Shown piece by piece: positions 29,770 to 38,155 of a stretch of DNA of 64,000 nt (its first letter is position 1; each line of letters opens with the position of its first letter). This DNA comes from Halobacillus shinanisalinarum. GTDB taxonomy: Bacteria > Bacillota > Bacilli > Bacillales > Halobacillaceae. The DNA lies in the NCBI RefSeq assembly GCF_022919835.1, contig NZ_CP095074.1:2957501-3021500 (forward strand). The letters run 5' to 3'. The notes under the pieces are model-generated. The model was not told where the DNA came from. It made no database searches and was given only the letters and a program-made list of their open reading frames with translations. Made by a program: the position numbers and the translations under genes.

Positions 29770-29798
29770 ATTATAAGAGTTTCCTTTTAAAAAAGCAA
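29770..29798 (-). promoter_or_regulatory. Promoter of the NAD(P)-binding protein gene
   Basis: On the minus strand TTGCTT (29798-29793), a 17-nt spacer, and TATAAT (29775-29770). Operator candidate 1 lies immediately downstream. Confidence 0.7.
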
Positions 29799-29878
29799 CA
29801 TTTAAATTGTTGTTTTTTTGGGAAAATTACAAAAATACCTCTAGTATTTCATTTAATGATGTGTTACCTTTTATTAAA

Positions 29879-29891
29879 GGGACGACGTCCC
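29879..29891. promoter_or_regulatory. Palindromic operator candidate 2 (IclR family)
   Basis: GGGACGACGTCCC, the same arms as at 29746. It sits where the -35/-10 spacer of the amidohydrolase promoter would be (TTTATT ... TAATAT, weak match). Confidence 0.65.
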
Positions 29892-29897
29892 ATAATA

Positions 29898-29911
29898 TGA
29901 AAGCGCTTTTA
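29898..29911 (+). promoter_or_regulatory. cre-like site upstream of the amidohydrolase-TRAP operon
   Basis: TGAAAGCGCTTTTA matches the cre consensus with one mismatch (T for C at position 13). The position just past operator 2 suggests catabolite repression of the operon. Confidence 0.55.
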
Positions 29912-30014
29912 AAGGACGCCTGGTCGTATGATTTTAGAGTGCCACTCTCAGTTTATTATGTTCACTATTTAGACTAGCACCTGAATGAAAAATTAGTTAA
30001 CTGGAGGTTTGATT

Positions 30015-31271
30015 ATGAAAACTGCTTATTTGGTAAAAAAGTTATTTGATGGGCTAAATGAAGAATACAAAAATGATGTAGCCATTCTTGTCGATAACGA
30101 AATTATCCAAGATATAGTAGATGTTGATGATGTGCCGTTCGAATACAACATACACGATTTAGGGGATTTATTTGTTATACCTGGGTTATTTGATTGCCAT
30201 GTTCATTTAGTATGGAATGGCAGTTCACACCCAAAAGCTGTGATGACAGGTGAAACTAGTGAAATGACTGCAGTTCGGACCGCGGAGCATGCTAGATTAG
30301 CTCTCCTGCATGGAATAACCACAGTAAGAGATGTAGGGGGCGATTACAAATGTGTTCTAGGTGTTCGGGATGCCATTGAACAGAGAATTATTCGTGGTTC
30401 AAGGATAATTGCCTCAGGTAACCCGGTGATTATGACAGGGGGACATGTTCATGAGTTTGGTTATGAGGTAGATGGTCCCCATGAAGCACGAAAAGGTGTT
30501 CGTGAAATGATCAAACGAGATGTTGATTTAATTAAAATTATGGCGTCAGGTGGAATATATGGAAAGTCTGAGTCACCAGGGCATCCTCAATTTACGGTAG
30601 AAGAAATGTCGGTAATTGTAGAGGAAGCGCATCAAGCGGGACGAAAAGTTGCGGCACATGCTGAGGGAAGGCAAGGAATTATTAACGCTTTAGAAGCAGG
30701 GGTTGACACTATCGAACATGGGAACCTGATGACTGAGGAAGAAGCCAAAATCATGGCTGAAAAAAATGTATTTATTGTGCCTACAATATCTACTTTCTAT
30801 TATAAGGCTACATTTAATGATCAACTTTCGGGAGTTCCTGATTACGTAATGAAGAAAGTGAAACAAATCATTGAGGGAAGCTATAATGTACTTCGTTATG
30901 TGAAGGAATACAATATTCCTATTGCGGCGGGTACTGATGATGGGGCTACGTGTATGCCGCACGGTGCTTTATTCTATGAACTGGAATTGTATGTACACTG
31001 TGGTTTAACACCATTTGAAGCATTAATGTCAGCAACCTCTAATGCGGCAAAAGCATGTGGGGTTGAGAAGGAATTAGGCACAATAGAGCCTGGTAAAAAG
31101 GCAGATTTTATTGGTCTGAAAAATGATCCGTTGAAAGATATCAGTGCGTTACGTGAAGTCGACACGGTCATAAAAGAAGGCAAAGCTGAAAAAAGCAACG
31201 CCATGGGTCTTGAACGGGAGAACAACTTAGAACATTTACGAGTTCTTAAAACAGATAGAATTCTAAACTAA
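30015..31271 (+). CDS. Metal-dependent amidohydrolase (imidazolonepropionase/prolidase-like)
   Basis: A 418-residue member of the amidohydrolase superfamily. The first metal pair is in FDCHVHLVWNGSSHP (HxH, about residue 65). Also visible are LLHGITTVRDVGG, a probable carboxylated-lysine region VDLIKIMASGGIYGKSESPG, then AAHAEGRQGI and DTIEHGN (His ligands) and AAGTDDGATCMPHG (catalytic Asp). The C-terminal strand is GTIEPGKKADFIGL. It is cytoplasmic and should hydrolyse an amide or cyclic amide. The start ATG at 30015 follows GGAGG. The TRAP binding protein follows after 16 nt, so the transported substrate is probably the one this enzyme, or its product chain, handles (inference). Confidence 0.82.
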   Translation: MKTAYLVKKLFDGLNEEYKNDVAILVDNEIIQDIVDVDDVPFEYNIHDLGDLFVIPGLFDCHVHLVWNGSSHPKAVMTGETSEMTAVRTAEHARLALLHGITTVRDVGGDYKCVLGVRDAIEQRIIRGSRIIASGNPVIMTGGHVHEFGYEVDGPHEARKGVREMIKRDVDLIKIMASGGIYGKSESPGHPQFTVEEMSVIVEEAHQAGRKVAAHAEGRQGIINALEAGVDTIEHGNLMTEEEAKIMAEKNVFIVPTISTFYYKATFNDQLSGVPDYVMKKVKQIIEGSYNVLRYVKEYNIPIAAGTDDGATCMPHGALFYELELYVHCGLTPFEALMSATSNAAKACGVEKELGTIEPGKKADFIGLKNDPLKDISALREVDTVIKEGKAEKSNAMGLERENNLEHLRVLKTDRILN

Positions 31272-31287
31272 ATTGGAGGTGCTTTAC

Positions 31288-32331
31288 ATGAAAAAAGCTT
31301 TACTAGCGTTGCTTTTAGTTTTGATAGTGGCAATGGCTGGGTGCGCGAACCAATCTAATAGTTCTTCAGGAGATAGTGAAAAGATAACACTCAAAGTAGC
31401 AACCCATACGAATCAAGAACACTATTCATACAAAATAGGGATAGAACCCTGGATGGATAAAGTTACTGAATTAACTGATGGAAAAGTTGAATTCGAAGTA
31501 TATACTAATGAGCAGTTAGGAAAAGCAAAAGACAGTTATAACTTAGTAAAAAATAAGGTTGCTGACATTTCTTTTATAGTATATGCACAAGATAAAATGC
31601 CTTTGACAGATTTGCCAATGCTCCCTAATATTTACGGTTCTGCTTATGAAGGTACTCGGGCATATTGGGATGTTTCATCTGATGGAGGAATCATGCTAGA
31701 AAAAGCGTTTTTGCCAAATGGAATAAGACCGATATTTAACTTTGCTGTATCTCCCTTTACATTTGGAACAGTAAACGAAAAAATTGAAAATCTAGAGGAT
31801 ATTGAAGGAATGAAACTACGAACCTCTGGTGGTTTACTTGATTTAACATTAAATGAATTGCAAGGTACACCTATATCGATGCCAGTGACTGATGCGCGAC
31901 AGGCTCTAGAAAGAGGAACTATAGAAGGGATTATGACTTCATGGTTATCTATTAAACCGTATCAGTTAGAGAAACCGCTAAATTACATTATTTCAAATGC
32001 TCCATTAAACGGCTGGGCTGCTTTTTATGCAATAAATGAAGAAAAATACCAATCATTACCACAAGATGTCAAAGAAGCTATGAAAAAAGCTAGTGAAGAA
32101 ACCGTTATAAATCTTGCAGAAAAAATTAATGACTCAGAAGAAAAGGTCAAAACCTCTTTAAAAGAAGAAGGGATAGAAATTTATCCTCTTGAGGATGAAC
32201 AAGTGCAAAAATGGGAAAAAGAGCTGGATCCACTTGTAAATGAATGGATTTCCGAAATGGAGAAAAAAGGTTTACCTGCTCAGAAAGTTTACGACGAATT
32301 TAAAAAATCCGTGGAAAAATATAAAGAATAA
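31288..32331 (+). CDS. dctP: TRAP transporter solute-binding protein, DctP family (lipoprotein)
   Basis: A 347-residue lipoprotein, MKKALLALLLVLIVAMAGC at the N-terminus with lipobox MAGC. The mature domain has the DctP carboxylate-binding pattern, including IEGMKLRTSGGLLDLTL and the helix-loop GTPISMPVTDARQALERGTIEG. It is anchored outside the membrane and delivers an organic acid to DctQM. The start ATG follows GGAGGTG. A 16-bp hairpin right after the stop separates it from dctM and may stabilise the dctP transcript. Substrate identity is unknown. Confidence 0.9.
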   Translation: MKKALLALLLVLIVAMAGCANQSNSSSGDSEKITLKVATHTNQEHYSYKIGIEPWMDKVTELTDGKVEFEVYTNEQLGKAKDSYNLVKNKVADISFIVYAQDKMPLTDLPMLPNIYGSAYEGTRAYWDVSSDGGIMLEKAFLPNGIRPIFNFAVSPFTFGTVNEKIENLEDIEGMKLRTSGGLLDLTLNELQGTPISMPVTDARQALERGTIEGIMTSWLSIKPYQLEKPLNYIISNAPLNGWAAFYAINEEKYQSLPQDVKEAMKKASEETVINLAEKINDSEEKVKTSLKEEGIEIYPLEDEQVQKWEKELDPLVNEWISEMEKKGLPAQKVYDEFKKSVEKYKE

Positions 32332-32335
32332 AGCT

Positions 32336-32377
32336 AGTAAGCATATTACCATTTAGCACATTGGTAATATGCTTACT
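32336..32377 (+). repeat. Intercistronic hairpin after dctP
   Basis: A perfect 16-bp stem (32336-32351 with 32362-32377) and a 10-nt loop, without a T-tract. Such stems after binding-protein genes usually protect the upstream mRNA from 3' exonucleases or attenuate the permease genes. Here that would favour DctP over DctMQ. Confidence 0.7.
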
Positions 32378-32425
32378 CATATAACAAATCATGGGATTGC
32401 AAGATGAAAAGGGGTGGAAAACATT

Positions 32426-33709
32426 ATGGATGTCATCATTCCTGTTCTTTTACTTTTTTTGTTTTTAGCGTTTGGAGTACCTGTTGCCATCGCGATGGGT
32501 GTAGCTGGTGCAGTAGGTTTATATATGGCTGGGGGAGTTGATAGTCTTCTGGGCATTTTTCAAACTGCTCCTTACAGTTCGGTGGCTTCTTATGGTTGGG
32601 TGGTGGCCCCAATGTTTATATTGATGGCCGAATTTTTATCAGCGAGCAAAATAATTAACGATTTATTTAAATCTGCTCATAAATGGTTAGGTCATATTCC
32701 AGGGGGACTAGCTGTTGCCACTATATTCGCTAGTGGGCTTATGGGTGCTTTATCAGGTTCCAGTACTGCATCGGCTGCTACAATATCTTCATCAGCAGTT
32801 CCCCAAATGAAGAAATTTGGTTATAATCCTAAACTGGCAATGGGTGTAGTTAGTATAGGGGGGACATTATCTATATTAATACCACCAAGTACTATATTGA
32901 TTATTTATGGAATTATTACAGAGTCATCAATAGATAAGCTGTTCATTGCGGGAATTCTTCCGGGAATTATAACTGCCTTGGGCTTTTGTGTTGTGATTTT
33001 GTTATGGGCTTTCATTAAATCAGAAGATGCTCCCCGTATTTCGCCTGTTCCGTTTATTGAAAGAATTCGTTCACTGCGCCTTTTGTGGCCTATACTACTT
33101 CTTTTATCACTTGTGCTGATAGGAATTTATATGGGCATTGTAACTATTACTGAAGCAGCTGGACTAGCTGCCGTAGGATCTTTTATAATTCCACTTGTAA
33201 TGGGGAAATTCACCTTTTCTTCATTTAATCAAGCTTTAAATAATTCTTTAAAGACAACGACAATGATATTCACCATCATTATCGCAGGCCATATTTACGG
33301 CTACTATTTAACAATAACGCAAATAACGCAGAAACTCGTAAATTTTGTGGCTGTTTTAGATGTTTCCAAATGGACCATTATGTTATTTATCGTTTTACTT
33401 TACTTAATATTGGGATTTTTTATGGATCAAATAGCTATATTGCTTTTGACCTTACCATTAACTTTTCCTGTTGCAATGTCACTGGGGTTTAATCCAATAT
33501 GGTTCGGGATCGTTGTTGCAAAAACTGCTGAGATTGGGCTAGTTACACCGCCACTTGGTTTAAACATATTTGTTTCTTCCGGTGCTGCAAAAGAGGATAT
33601 AGGTATTGCGTTTAAAGGAATAATACCTTTTGTTTTGGTGGATGTAGTCATATTGCTCTTACTAATCTTTCTTCCAGCCATTAGCATGTATTTACCAAAT
33701 CAAATGTAG
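32426..33709 (+). CDS. dctM: TRAP transporter large permease, DctM family
   Basis: A 427-residue membrane protein with 12-13 predicted helices. Family motifs are LFLAFGVPVAIAMGVAGA near the start, SGSSTASAATISSSAVPQM, SIGGTLSILIPPSTILIIYG, and C-terminal AEIGLVTPPLGLNIFV. DctM carries the Na+-coupled transport path. I start at ATG 32426, 8 nt after GGGGTGG. An upstream GTG at 32414 overlaps that site. Gene order is P-M-Q rather than the more common P-Q-M. Confidence 0.92.
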   Translation: MDVIIPVLLLFLFLAFGVPVAIAMGVAGAVGLYMAGGVDSLLGIFQTAPYSSVASYGWVVAPMFILMAEFLSASKIINDLFKSAHKWLGHIPGGLAVATIFASGLMGALSGSSTASAATISSSAVPQMKKFGYNPKLAMGVVSIGGTLSILIPPSTILIIYGIITESSIDKLFIAGILPGIITALGFCVVILLWAFIKSEDAPRISPVPFIERIRSLRLLWPILLLLSLVLIGIYMGIVTITEAAGLAAVGSFIIPLVMGKFTFSSFNQALNNSLKTTTMIFTIIIAGHIYGYYLTITQITQKLVNFVAVLDVSKWTIMLFIVLLYLILGFFMDQIAILLLTLPLTFPVAMSLGFNPIWFGIVVAKTAEIGLVTPPLGLNIFVSSGAAKEDIGIAFKGIIPFVLVDVVILLLLIFLPAISMYLPNQM

Positions 33710-33739
33710 GTTAATTAGGTTATTCAGGGAGTGATGCCA

Positions 33740-34282
33740 TTGAATATTTTAAATAAAATTGACTCTTTAATGTTTTGCATGGCTAAAGTTTCTATTTTTA
33801 TATGTATGTTTTTAATAACCATAAATGCTGCAATGAGATATTTATTCAATAAGCCTTTGACAGGGACTTATGAATTTATAGAGCTATTCTTAATGGTCAT
33901 ACTCGTATTTTTAAGTTTGAGTTATACTTGGAAATTGAAGGGGTTTATTAGCATAACGGTTTTGTTTAATAAATTTCCATTACTAATTAAAAACTTGATT
34001 TACTTTGGGATAATTATTTTAGGGGTATGTTTTTTCTCTTTAATTGGTTATGAAGGTTATGCAACGACAGTAGAGAAATGGCTAAATAACGAGGTATCAA
34101 GTGGGGTAATTCCGTGGCCCCTATTTTTATCAACAGTGTGGGTACCACTGGGGTGTTTAATGATTGTGTTAAGAATGTTTTTAGAACTTGTAATAGGTGT
34201 AAGAAACATTTTTTCTATAGGTATAAGATCAGATATATTTGAAATGCAGGATGAAATTTATTCTAACGAAGAATTAGAGTGA
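33740..34282 (+). CDS. dctQ: TRAP transporter small permease, DctQ family
   Basis: A 180-residue membrane protein with four helices, in the usual DctQ size range. The motif NAAMRYLFNKPLTGTYEFIELFL (split as NAAMRYLFNKPLTG and TYEFIELFL) is the recognisable DctQ helix 1-2 region. The best ribosome site AGGGAGTGAT points to a TTG start at 33740 (MNILNKIDSL). ATG 33734 and GTG 33731 lie too close to it but cannot be excluded. It follows dctM by 30 nt, and a strong terminator closes the operon. Confidence 0.82.
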   Translation: MNILNKIDSLMFCMAKVSIFICMFLITINAAMRYLFNKPLTGTYEFIELFLMVILVFLSLSYTWKLKGFISITVLFNKFPLLIKNLIYFGIIILGVCFFSLIGYEGYATTVEKWLNNEVSSGVIPWPLFLSTVWVPLGCLMIVLRMFLELVIGVRNIFSIGIRSDIFEMQDEIYSNEELE

Positions 34283-34396
34283 AAATTATCAAAAATGGTT
34301 TGGAAAAATATATATAGTTTTAGATAATGGTACATGTACAATTTACAGTTTTTGTTTACCTTTATTCAGCAAAAGGACTTTGCTTTTGTGGAACAA

Positions 34397-34434
34397 AAAA
34401 GCCCAATTTCTCAGTGTTGAGAAATTGGGCTTTT
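34397..34434 (+). terminator. Terminator of the amidohydrolase-TRAP operon
   Basis: A perfect 17-bp stem with loop GTGT (AAAAGCCCAATTTCTCA and its complement), ending in TTTT. Confidence 0.93.
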
Positions 34435-34613
34435 ATATTGACATTTTAGTTCCACAGTCATGCGAAATAAATATAAAATCGACAGATTAAAATTGGGTGG
34501 TTATGTAGTTGTTATCAAAAATGAACGTTACTGATAACTTATGTTGATCCGGGATAGATTTTATGATTGGATTGATAAAAGGTGACCTTAATAATAAATG
34601 AACGGGTGATTTT

Positions 34614-34809
34614 ATGGATAGTATTGTAGAATTAATTTCAAGTATAGTCCTTATTTTTGGTTGGTTTACCTTGACCGTTGGTTGGGGCGATCGGTTGTAT
34701 TGTGTCACTTTTTTTAGGAGGTATATGGATAATCGTTCCATCCTTAATTGGGGTTACTGGAATTATTGGCATCTGGATTTCAAAGGTGTTAATAAGAATT
34801 ATAGATTAA
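34614..34809 (+). CDS. Small membrane protein with a frameshift
   Basis: Frame one starts MDSIVELISSIVLIFGWFTL and breaks at the GGGG run at 34683-34686. If two Gs are restored, it continues GAIGCIVSLFLGGIWIIVPS and ends VLIRIID at 34809, a 65-residue protein with two membrane helices separated by a glycine-rich turn. As written, the downstream frame gives a polar, aromatic-rich tail that looks non-coding. I do not recognise the family. A GGGTGA precedes the ATG. It lies alone between the TRAP operon and the methyltransferase. Confidence 0.55.
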
Positions 34810-34990
34810 TGTCTAATTGGGGAATGTGTACATCACATTAGTTTTAGTATAAAAGTGAAACACTGTTGTTGAGTGGAAATAAAGTTGTTCCGCAATCGGG
34901 CCAGATTGTGGAACAAGAAAATTCACAATTGGCATATTAATGTTAAGATAATTTTGATGCGTTTTATGCTTATATTGGAGGGATGAAGTG

Positions 34991-35641
34991 ATGAAACGTA
35001 AAAATCCATGGACGAAAAATAAGAATTTAGTAATTCCAATTACTACAACACTAATTACTGCAGCAATCCTCACCTATCGGATAAATCGAATGCGAAATGA
35101 GCCGTCTCCTCTCCCATATAGTCAACGAATGTTTACCGAGTTCCCCCGACCATTTATGTCTCGAACCCGATTGCATATGATGCTCCAACCGGTAGCTGGC
35201 CAGAGATTACTAGAGATAGGCCCAGGTACTGGATACTATTCTTTAGATGCTACCGCATGGATATCGCCGGGTGGAACTCTAGATATTCTTGATGTCGAAC
35301 AACGAATGCTAGATCATACCATTCGTAAGGTTCACGAATTTGGATTGGATAATGTGTTCTCGACACAAGGAGATGCACAGGAGCTTCCTTACCCGGCTAA
35401 CTCCTTTGATGCGGCATTTCTGGTTGCTACTCTTGGAGAGATTACAGATCAAGAGCGCGTCCTCAAAGAGTTGCACCGTGTCCTAAAGCCCGACGCACAT
35501 CTCGTAATAGGTGAAGGACAGCCAGATCCTCATATGGTGGGTTATCAGCGCTTACGAAAGTTGGTGCAAGATAAGGGATTTATCTTGGAGGGGAAAACAG
35601 GAAACTTTTGGGGATACTTCGCCAAATTCAAAGTACTCTAG
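34991..35641 (+). CDS. Class I SAM-dependent methyltransferase, membrane-anchored
   Basis: A 216-residue protein. One N-terminal hydrophobic segment (NLVIPITTTLITAAILTY, about residues 10-27) could anchor it. The methyltransferase core has motif I RLLEIGPGTGYYSLD, an acidic motif II LDILDVEQRML, GDAQELPYPANSFDAAFLV and motif III-like ELHRVLKPDAHLVIGEG, as in UbiE-like enzymes. The start is ATG 34991 after GGAGGG. GTG 34988 is in frame. The substrate is unknown. The gene has no operon partners. Confidence 0.8.
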   Translation: MKRKNPWTKNKNLVIPITTTLITAAILTYRINRMRNEPSPLPYSQRMFTEFPRPFMSRTRLHMMLQPVAGQRLLEIGPGTGYYSLDATAWISPGGTLDILDVEQRMLDHTIRKVHEFGLDNVFSTQGDAQELPYPANSFDAAFLVATLGEITDQERVLKELHRVLKPDAHLVIGEGQPDPHMVGYQRLRKLVQDKGFILEGKTGNFWGYFAKFKVL

Positions 35642-36142
35642 CAGCATCATAGACAACACGCAAAATGTCAAAGACGGTTTTCTTTTGATACTAGTGGAGT
35701 TTAACCCGTTTTTTCAATCGGCTTGAGAATCAGCCTTTTATAAAAGGGGCAGCAGAAAGAACAGCTGAACAATAAATCCCTTTCTTTTGTATGCGTATTG
35801 GGAGTGAAGAAGGAGAACACTTCTAATTCTAATCTCCATATTTTGGAGCGTTGTATTTTTCCAATACCCCCAATTTGAAGAGTGGAATGAGGTACATTTG
35901 GAAACACAAAGTATCATTTTAGGCATTGGATTTGTGTCAAGAAAATGGACACTCAAAATGTTGATTTATCTAGACCCCTACCGTGCTCCGCTTGCTTACC
36001 TGGTCTTGGGTAAATTATCAGGACTATCATAAATGGTCCTAACCCTTAGTTTTCCTAATATTGTAATAATAAATTGACTAAACGGGGTGGCATCAGGAAA
36101 ATGCGAATTTACAACGCTAGGGACTTCGAAGAAAAATAATGA
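35642..36142. other. Intergenic interval without a supported gene
   Basis: About 500 nt between the methyltransferase and the convergent CBO0543-like gene. Short open frames on both strands have no ribosome sites and no recognisable motifs. I see no convincing terminator, repeat or RNA. Confidence 0.4.
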
Positions 36143-36592
36143 TTACTTTTTTGATAAGCTAAAAACGATGCGATAGTTGCCATAGAGAATGAGAAAAATG
36201 ATGGGGTATAGAATCATGGAATAAGTATGATGCCAACCATTGTAGTAAAAAAATCCAGTCTGTAGTATTCCCCATTCAAACACAATGGAAAAGAGTGACC
36301 AGCCGAGGATATAAAGACCTTTGATAATCAGGGAGCGATGGACGGGAAACCAATTAATATATAGCATATTGACAGAGAAATAGGTGATTGTCACGGCGAT
36401 AAAACCTTCTAAATCAATCCCTTTGTTGAAATAGCCGTATAAGTCAAGCCAGATATCAAAGATGTTATCGACCACAAGACCCAAATTAATGGCAAAACAG
36501 GATGTGCCATATAAGACGACGGCGGGCTGATGCTTGGGCATAATGACAGCAATGATAAATTGTAAAATAAGGATGGCCCATATGACGATCAT
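36143..36592 (-). CDS. CBO0543-type polytopic membrane protein
   Basis: A 149-residue membrane protein with five predicted helices. It resembles the CBO0543 family of Bacilli through its aromatic, W/Y-rich loops (NMLYINWFPVHRSLIIKG, FEWGILQTGFFYYNGWHHTY) and the closing YGNYRIVFSLSKK. The function of the family is unknown to me. It is the last gene of a three-gene minus-strand block (37893 to 36143). Assignment rests on general pattern. Confidence 0.6.
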   Translation of the reverse strand: MIVIWAILILQFIIAVIMPKHQPAVVLYGTSCFAINLGLVVDNIFDIWLDLYGYFNKGIDLEGFIAVTITYFSVNMLYINWFPVHRSLIIKGLYILGWSLFSIVFEWGILQTGFFYYNGWHHTYSMILYPIIFLILYGNYRIVFSLSKK

Positions 36593-36619
36593 AACAAAAC
36601 CCCATTTAACGATTTTGAA

Positions 36620-37085
36620 TTAATACTGAGTGAACGTATTGTCCATCTTGGCAACACCAAGAGCAAGATTATCCCAAAGAACTTCCTCCACCGTTTGAAC
36701 CTGATCGTTATCACAATAGACAATAAGAATGAGTTCGGATGTCTTTCCTCTAAGTTTCCTCTGTTTCTTGCGTTTTTTTGTATGGACCCATAGATCGATC
36801 AAAAATCCTAAGGTTAAGCCAACAAGTGCTCCTATAATGCCCCAAACGATCGGTCCCCATGCTAGTTGAAAGCCAACACTTGCGCCAATGACTGAAAAGG
36901 CGGTTGCGAGGCAGCTCCAAGATCAAATAAACTGACGCCGTCTGAACGATGGATCGTATCAAATAGTTTCCTTTTTTCTGTTCGGTTATTCAGGGGACAG
37001 CTAGGATGTTTTCCTTTGGAATCTTTTCCATTTCTAAAGCAGACAGCGCTAATTCCAAATAAGTTGAATGTTCAAAGGTAGCCAT
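36620..37085 (-). CDS. Conserved membrane protein of unknown function, two frameshifts
   Basis: Three frames join into one plausible 155-residue protein. It starts MATFEHSTYLELALSALEME, passes through NRTEKRKLFDTIHRSDGVSL, then a membrane pair AFSVIGASVGFQLAWGPIVW and IIGALVGLTLGFLIDLWVH, a basic stretch, and ends VAKMDNTFTQY. The first break is at the G run 36993-36996, the second near GG at 36910-36911. Adding one base at each restores the frame. The IHRSDG-sensor-plus-glycine-zipper layout resembles uncharacterised Bacillus proteins I cannot name. It lies between two other membrane-protein genes on the same strand. Confidence 0.55.
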
Positions 37086-37098
37086 CACATACATACTT

Positions 37099-37893
37099 TC
37101 ACCCGTCCCTTTTTGTGAGATTAAGGGGTAAATCAAAGGTAGGGTCCTGGTACCTTTCCTTTAAAAAATTCCTCTGCTCACTATCAAACAGTTTATTATT
37201 TTCAACGGTATTAACATAGGCATCATACATCGCAAAAAAATAAACCGAAGGAATAAATAATAACCATTGACCATTAAGTACGGATTTCGCTTGATTGAAA
37301 TCTCCTAAAAAAAGAAAGTGAACCCCCTCAAGAAAATGGGAAAAATAAACGATAATAATCACCCAGACCATAATAAAAAAGGCTGTAGCGATCCTATGAA
37401 TATAAAGCTGCCCGGCCCCGGGCGTAAAAATCGACCACATCACCGCAACCCAAGGTGTTCGTTTATCTAGGTAGTTAATCTCTAAGCCTGTGATTTGAAA
37501 ATTAATAAAACGAGCATTTTCCCGATCAGCCAGAATAAATACCTTGTTCATATCGACCGAGGTGCGGTGACTATCCCATATCGCGTAGATGTAGGTCGGA
37601 ATGTACAGCAGCATCCATCTTGGTTCCAGAACCATTTTTGCTAGTTCAAATTGACCGTTAAACGAATGAATCATTGCCACATTGATATGGGCATTGACGT
37701 TAATGATAATTTCCCATATGACCAGTACATAGCCTCGAAGATATTTGGATAAAAGAAGATGCCCAAACCCGGGAAAGGCGGCTGACCACCAAGCAATGAT
37801 CAATGGATTTCTCAAATGGAGTTGCGTGGTTCCCAGTGGACTTACATAAGCTTTATATCGTCTCGCTCTTTCTGTGTTTTGATAATTTTGCAA
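37099..37893 (-). CDS. Polytopic membrane protein with an internal duplication
   Basis: About 264 residues. Two halves repeat: PLIIAWWSAAFPGFGHLLLS ... MLLYIPTYIYAIWDSHRTSV ... NKVF and PWVAVMWSIFTPGAGQLYIH ... LLFIPSVYFFAMYDAYVNTV ... NKLF. Each unit is about 90 residues with three or four helices and a P-G-x-G-x-L-hairpin resembling TM2-domain proteins. I start at TTG 37893, 5-6 nt after GAGGGG. ATG 37911 lies upstream of that site. It is the first gene of the minus-strand block with the frameshifted gene and the CBO0543-like gene. The function is unknown. Confidence 0.65.
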   Translation of the reverse strand: MQNYQNTERARRYKAYVSPLGTTQLHLRNPLIIAWWSAAFPGFGHLLLSKYLRGYVLVIWEIIINVNAHINVAMIHSFNGQFELAKMVLEPRWMLLYIPTYIYAIWDSHRTSVDMNKVFILADRENARFINFQITGLEINYLDKRTPWVAVMWSIFTPGAGQLYIHRIATAFFIMVWVIIIVYFSHFLEGVHFLFLGDFNQAKSVLNGQWLLFIPSVYFFAMYDAYVNTVENNKLFDSEQRNFLKERYQDPTFDLPLNLTKRDG

Positions 37894-38087
37894 GGATATC
37901 CCCTCATTCAATAGAGTTAATATCCATTATGCTCTAGAAATCTAGTATTATACTATTTTTGCTTCGATATAGCCGATGAGATTATTTGAAGATCAAAGGT
38001 AAAACCTTGTTTACTTTAAATCTTATCGTTGTAAATACGCATTTTCCTGACTTGCCCCCAAAAATGAGAAAACAAAAAATCATGTTT

Positions 38088-38128
38088 TTGTGTACAATGT
38101 ATACAATATATGTTAACGTTGTACACAA
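38088..38128. promoter_or_regulatory. Paired TTGTGTACAA-type operator upstream of the HTH gene
   Basis: TTGTGTACAA at 38088-38097 and its exact reverse complement TTGTACACAA at 38119-38128, centres 31 bp apart (about three helical turns). A third similar site, TGTATACAA, lies between them. They overlap the likely promoter of the gene at 38156. Confidence 0.5.
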
Positions 38129-38155
38129 CAAGATTTAATGAAAGGGTGGATTTTA

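Noticed and set aside
34614..34841. 75-codon reading of the small membrane gene as written
   Set aside because: The part after 34686 is tryptophan/asparagine-rich and non-hydrophobic, while the alternative frame gives a clean membrane helix. The frameshifted version is preferred.
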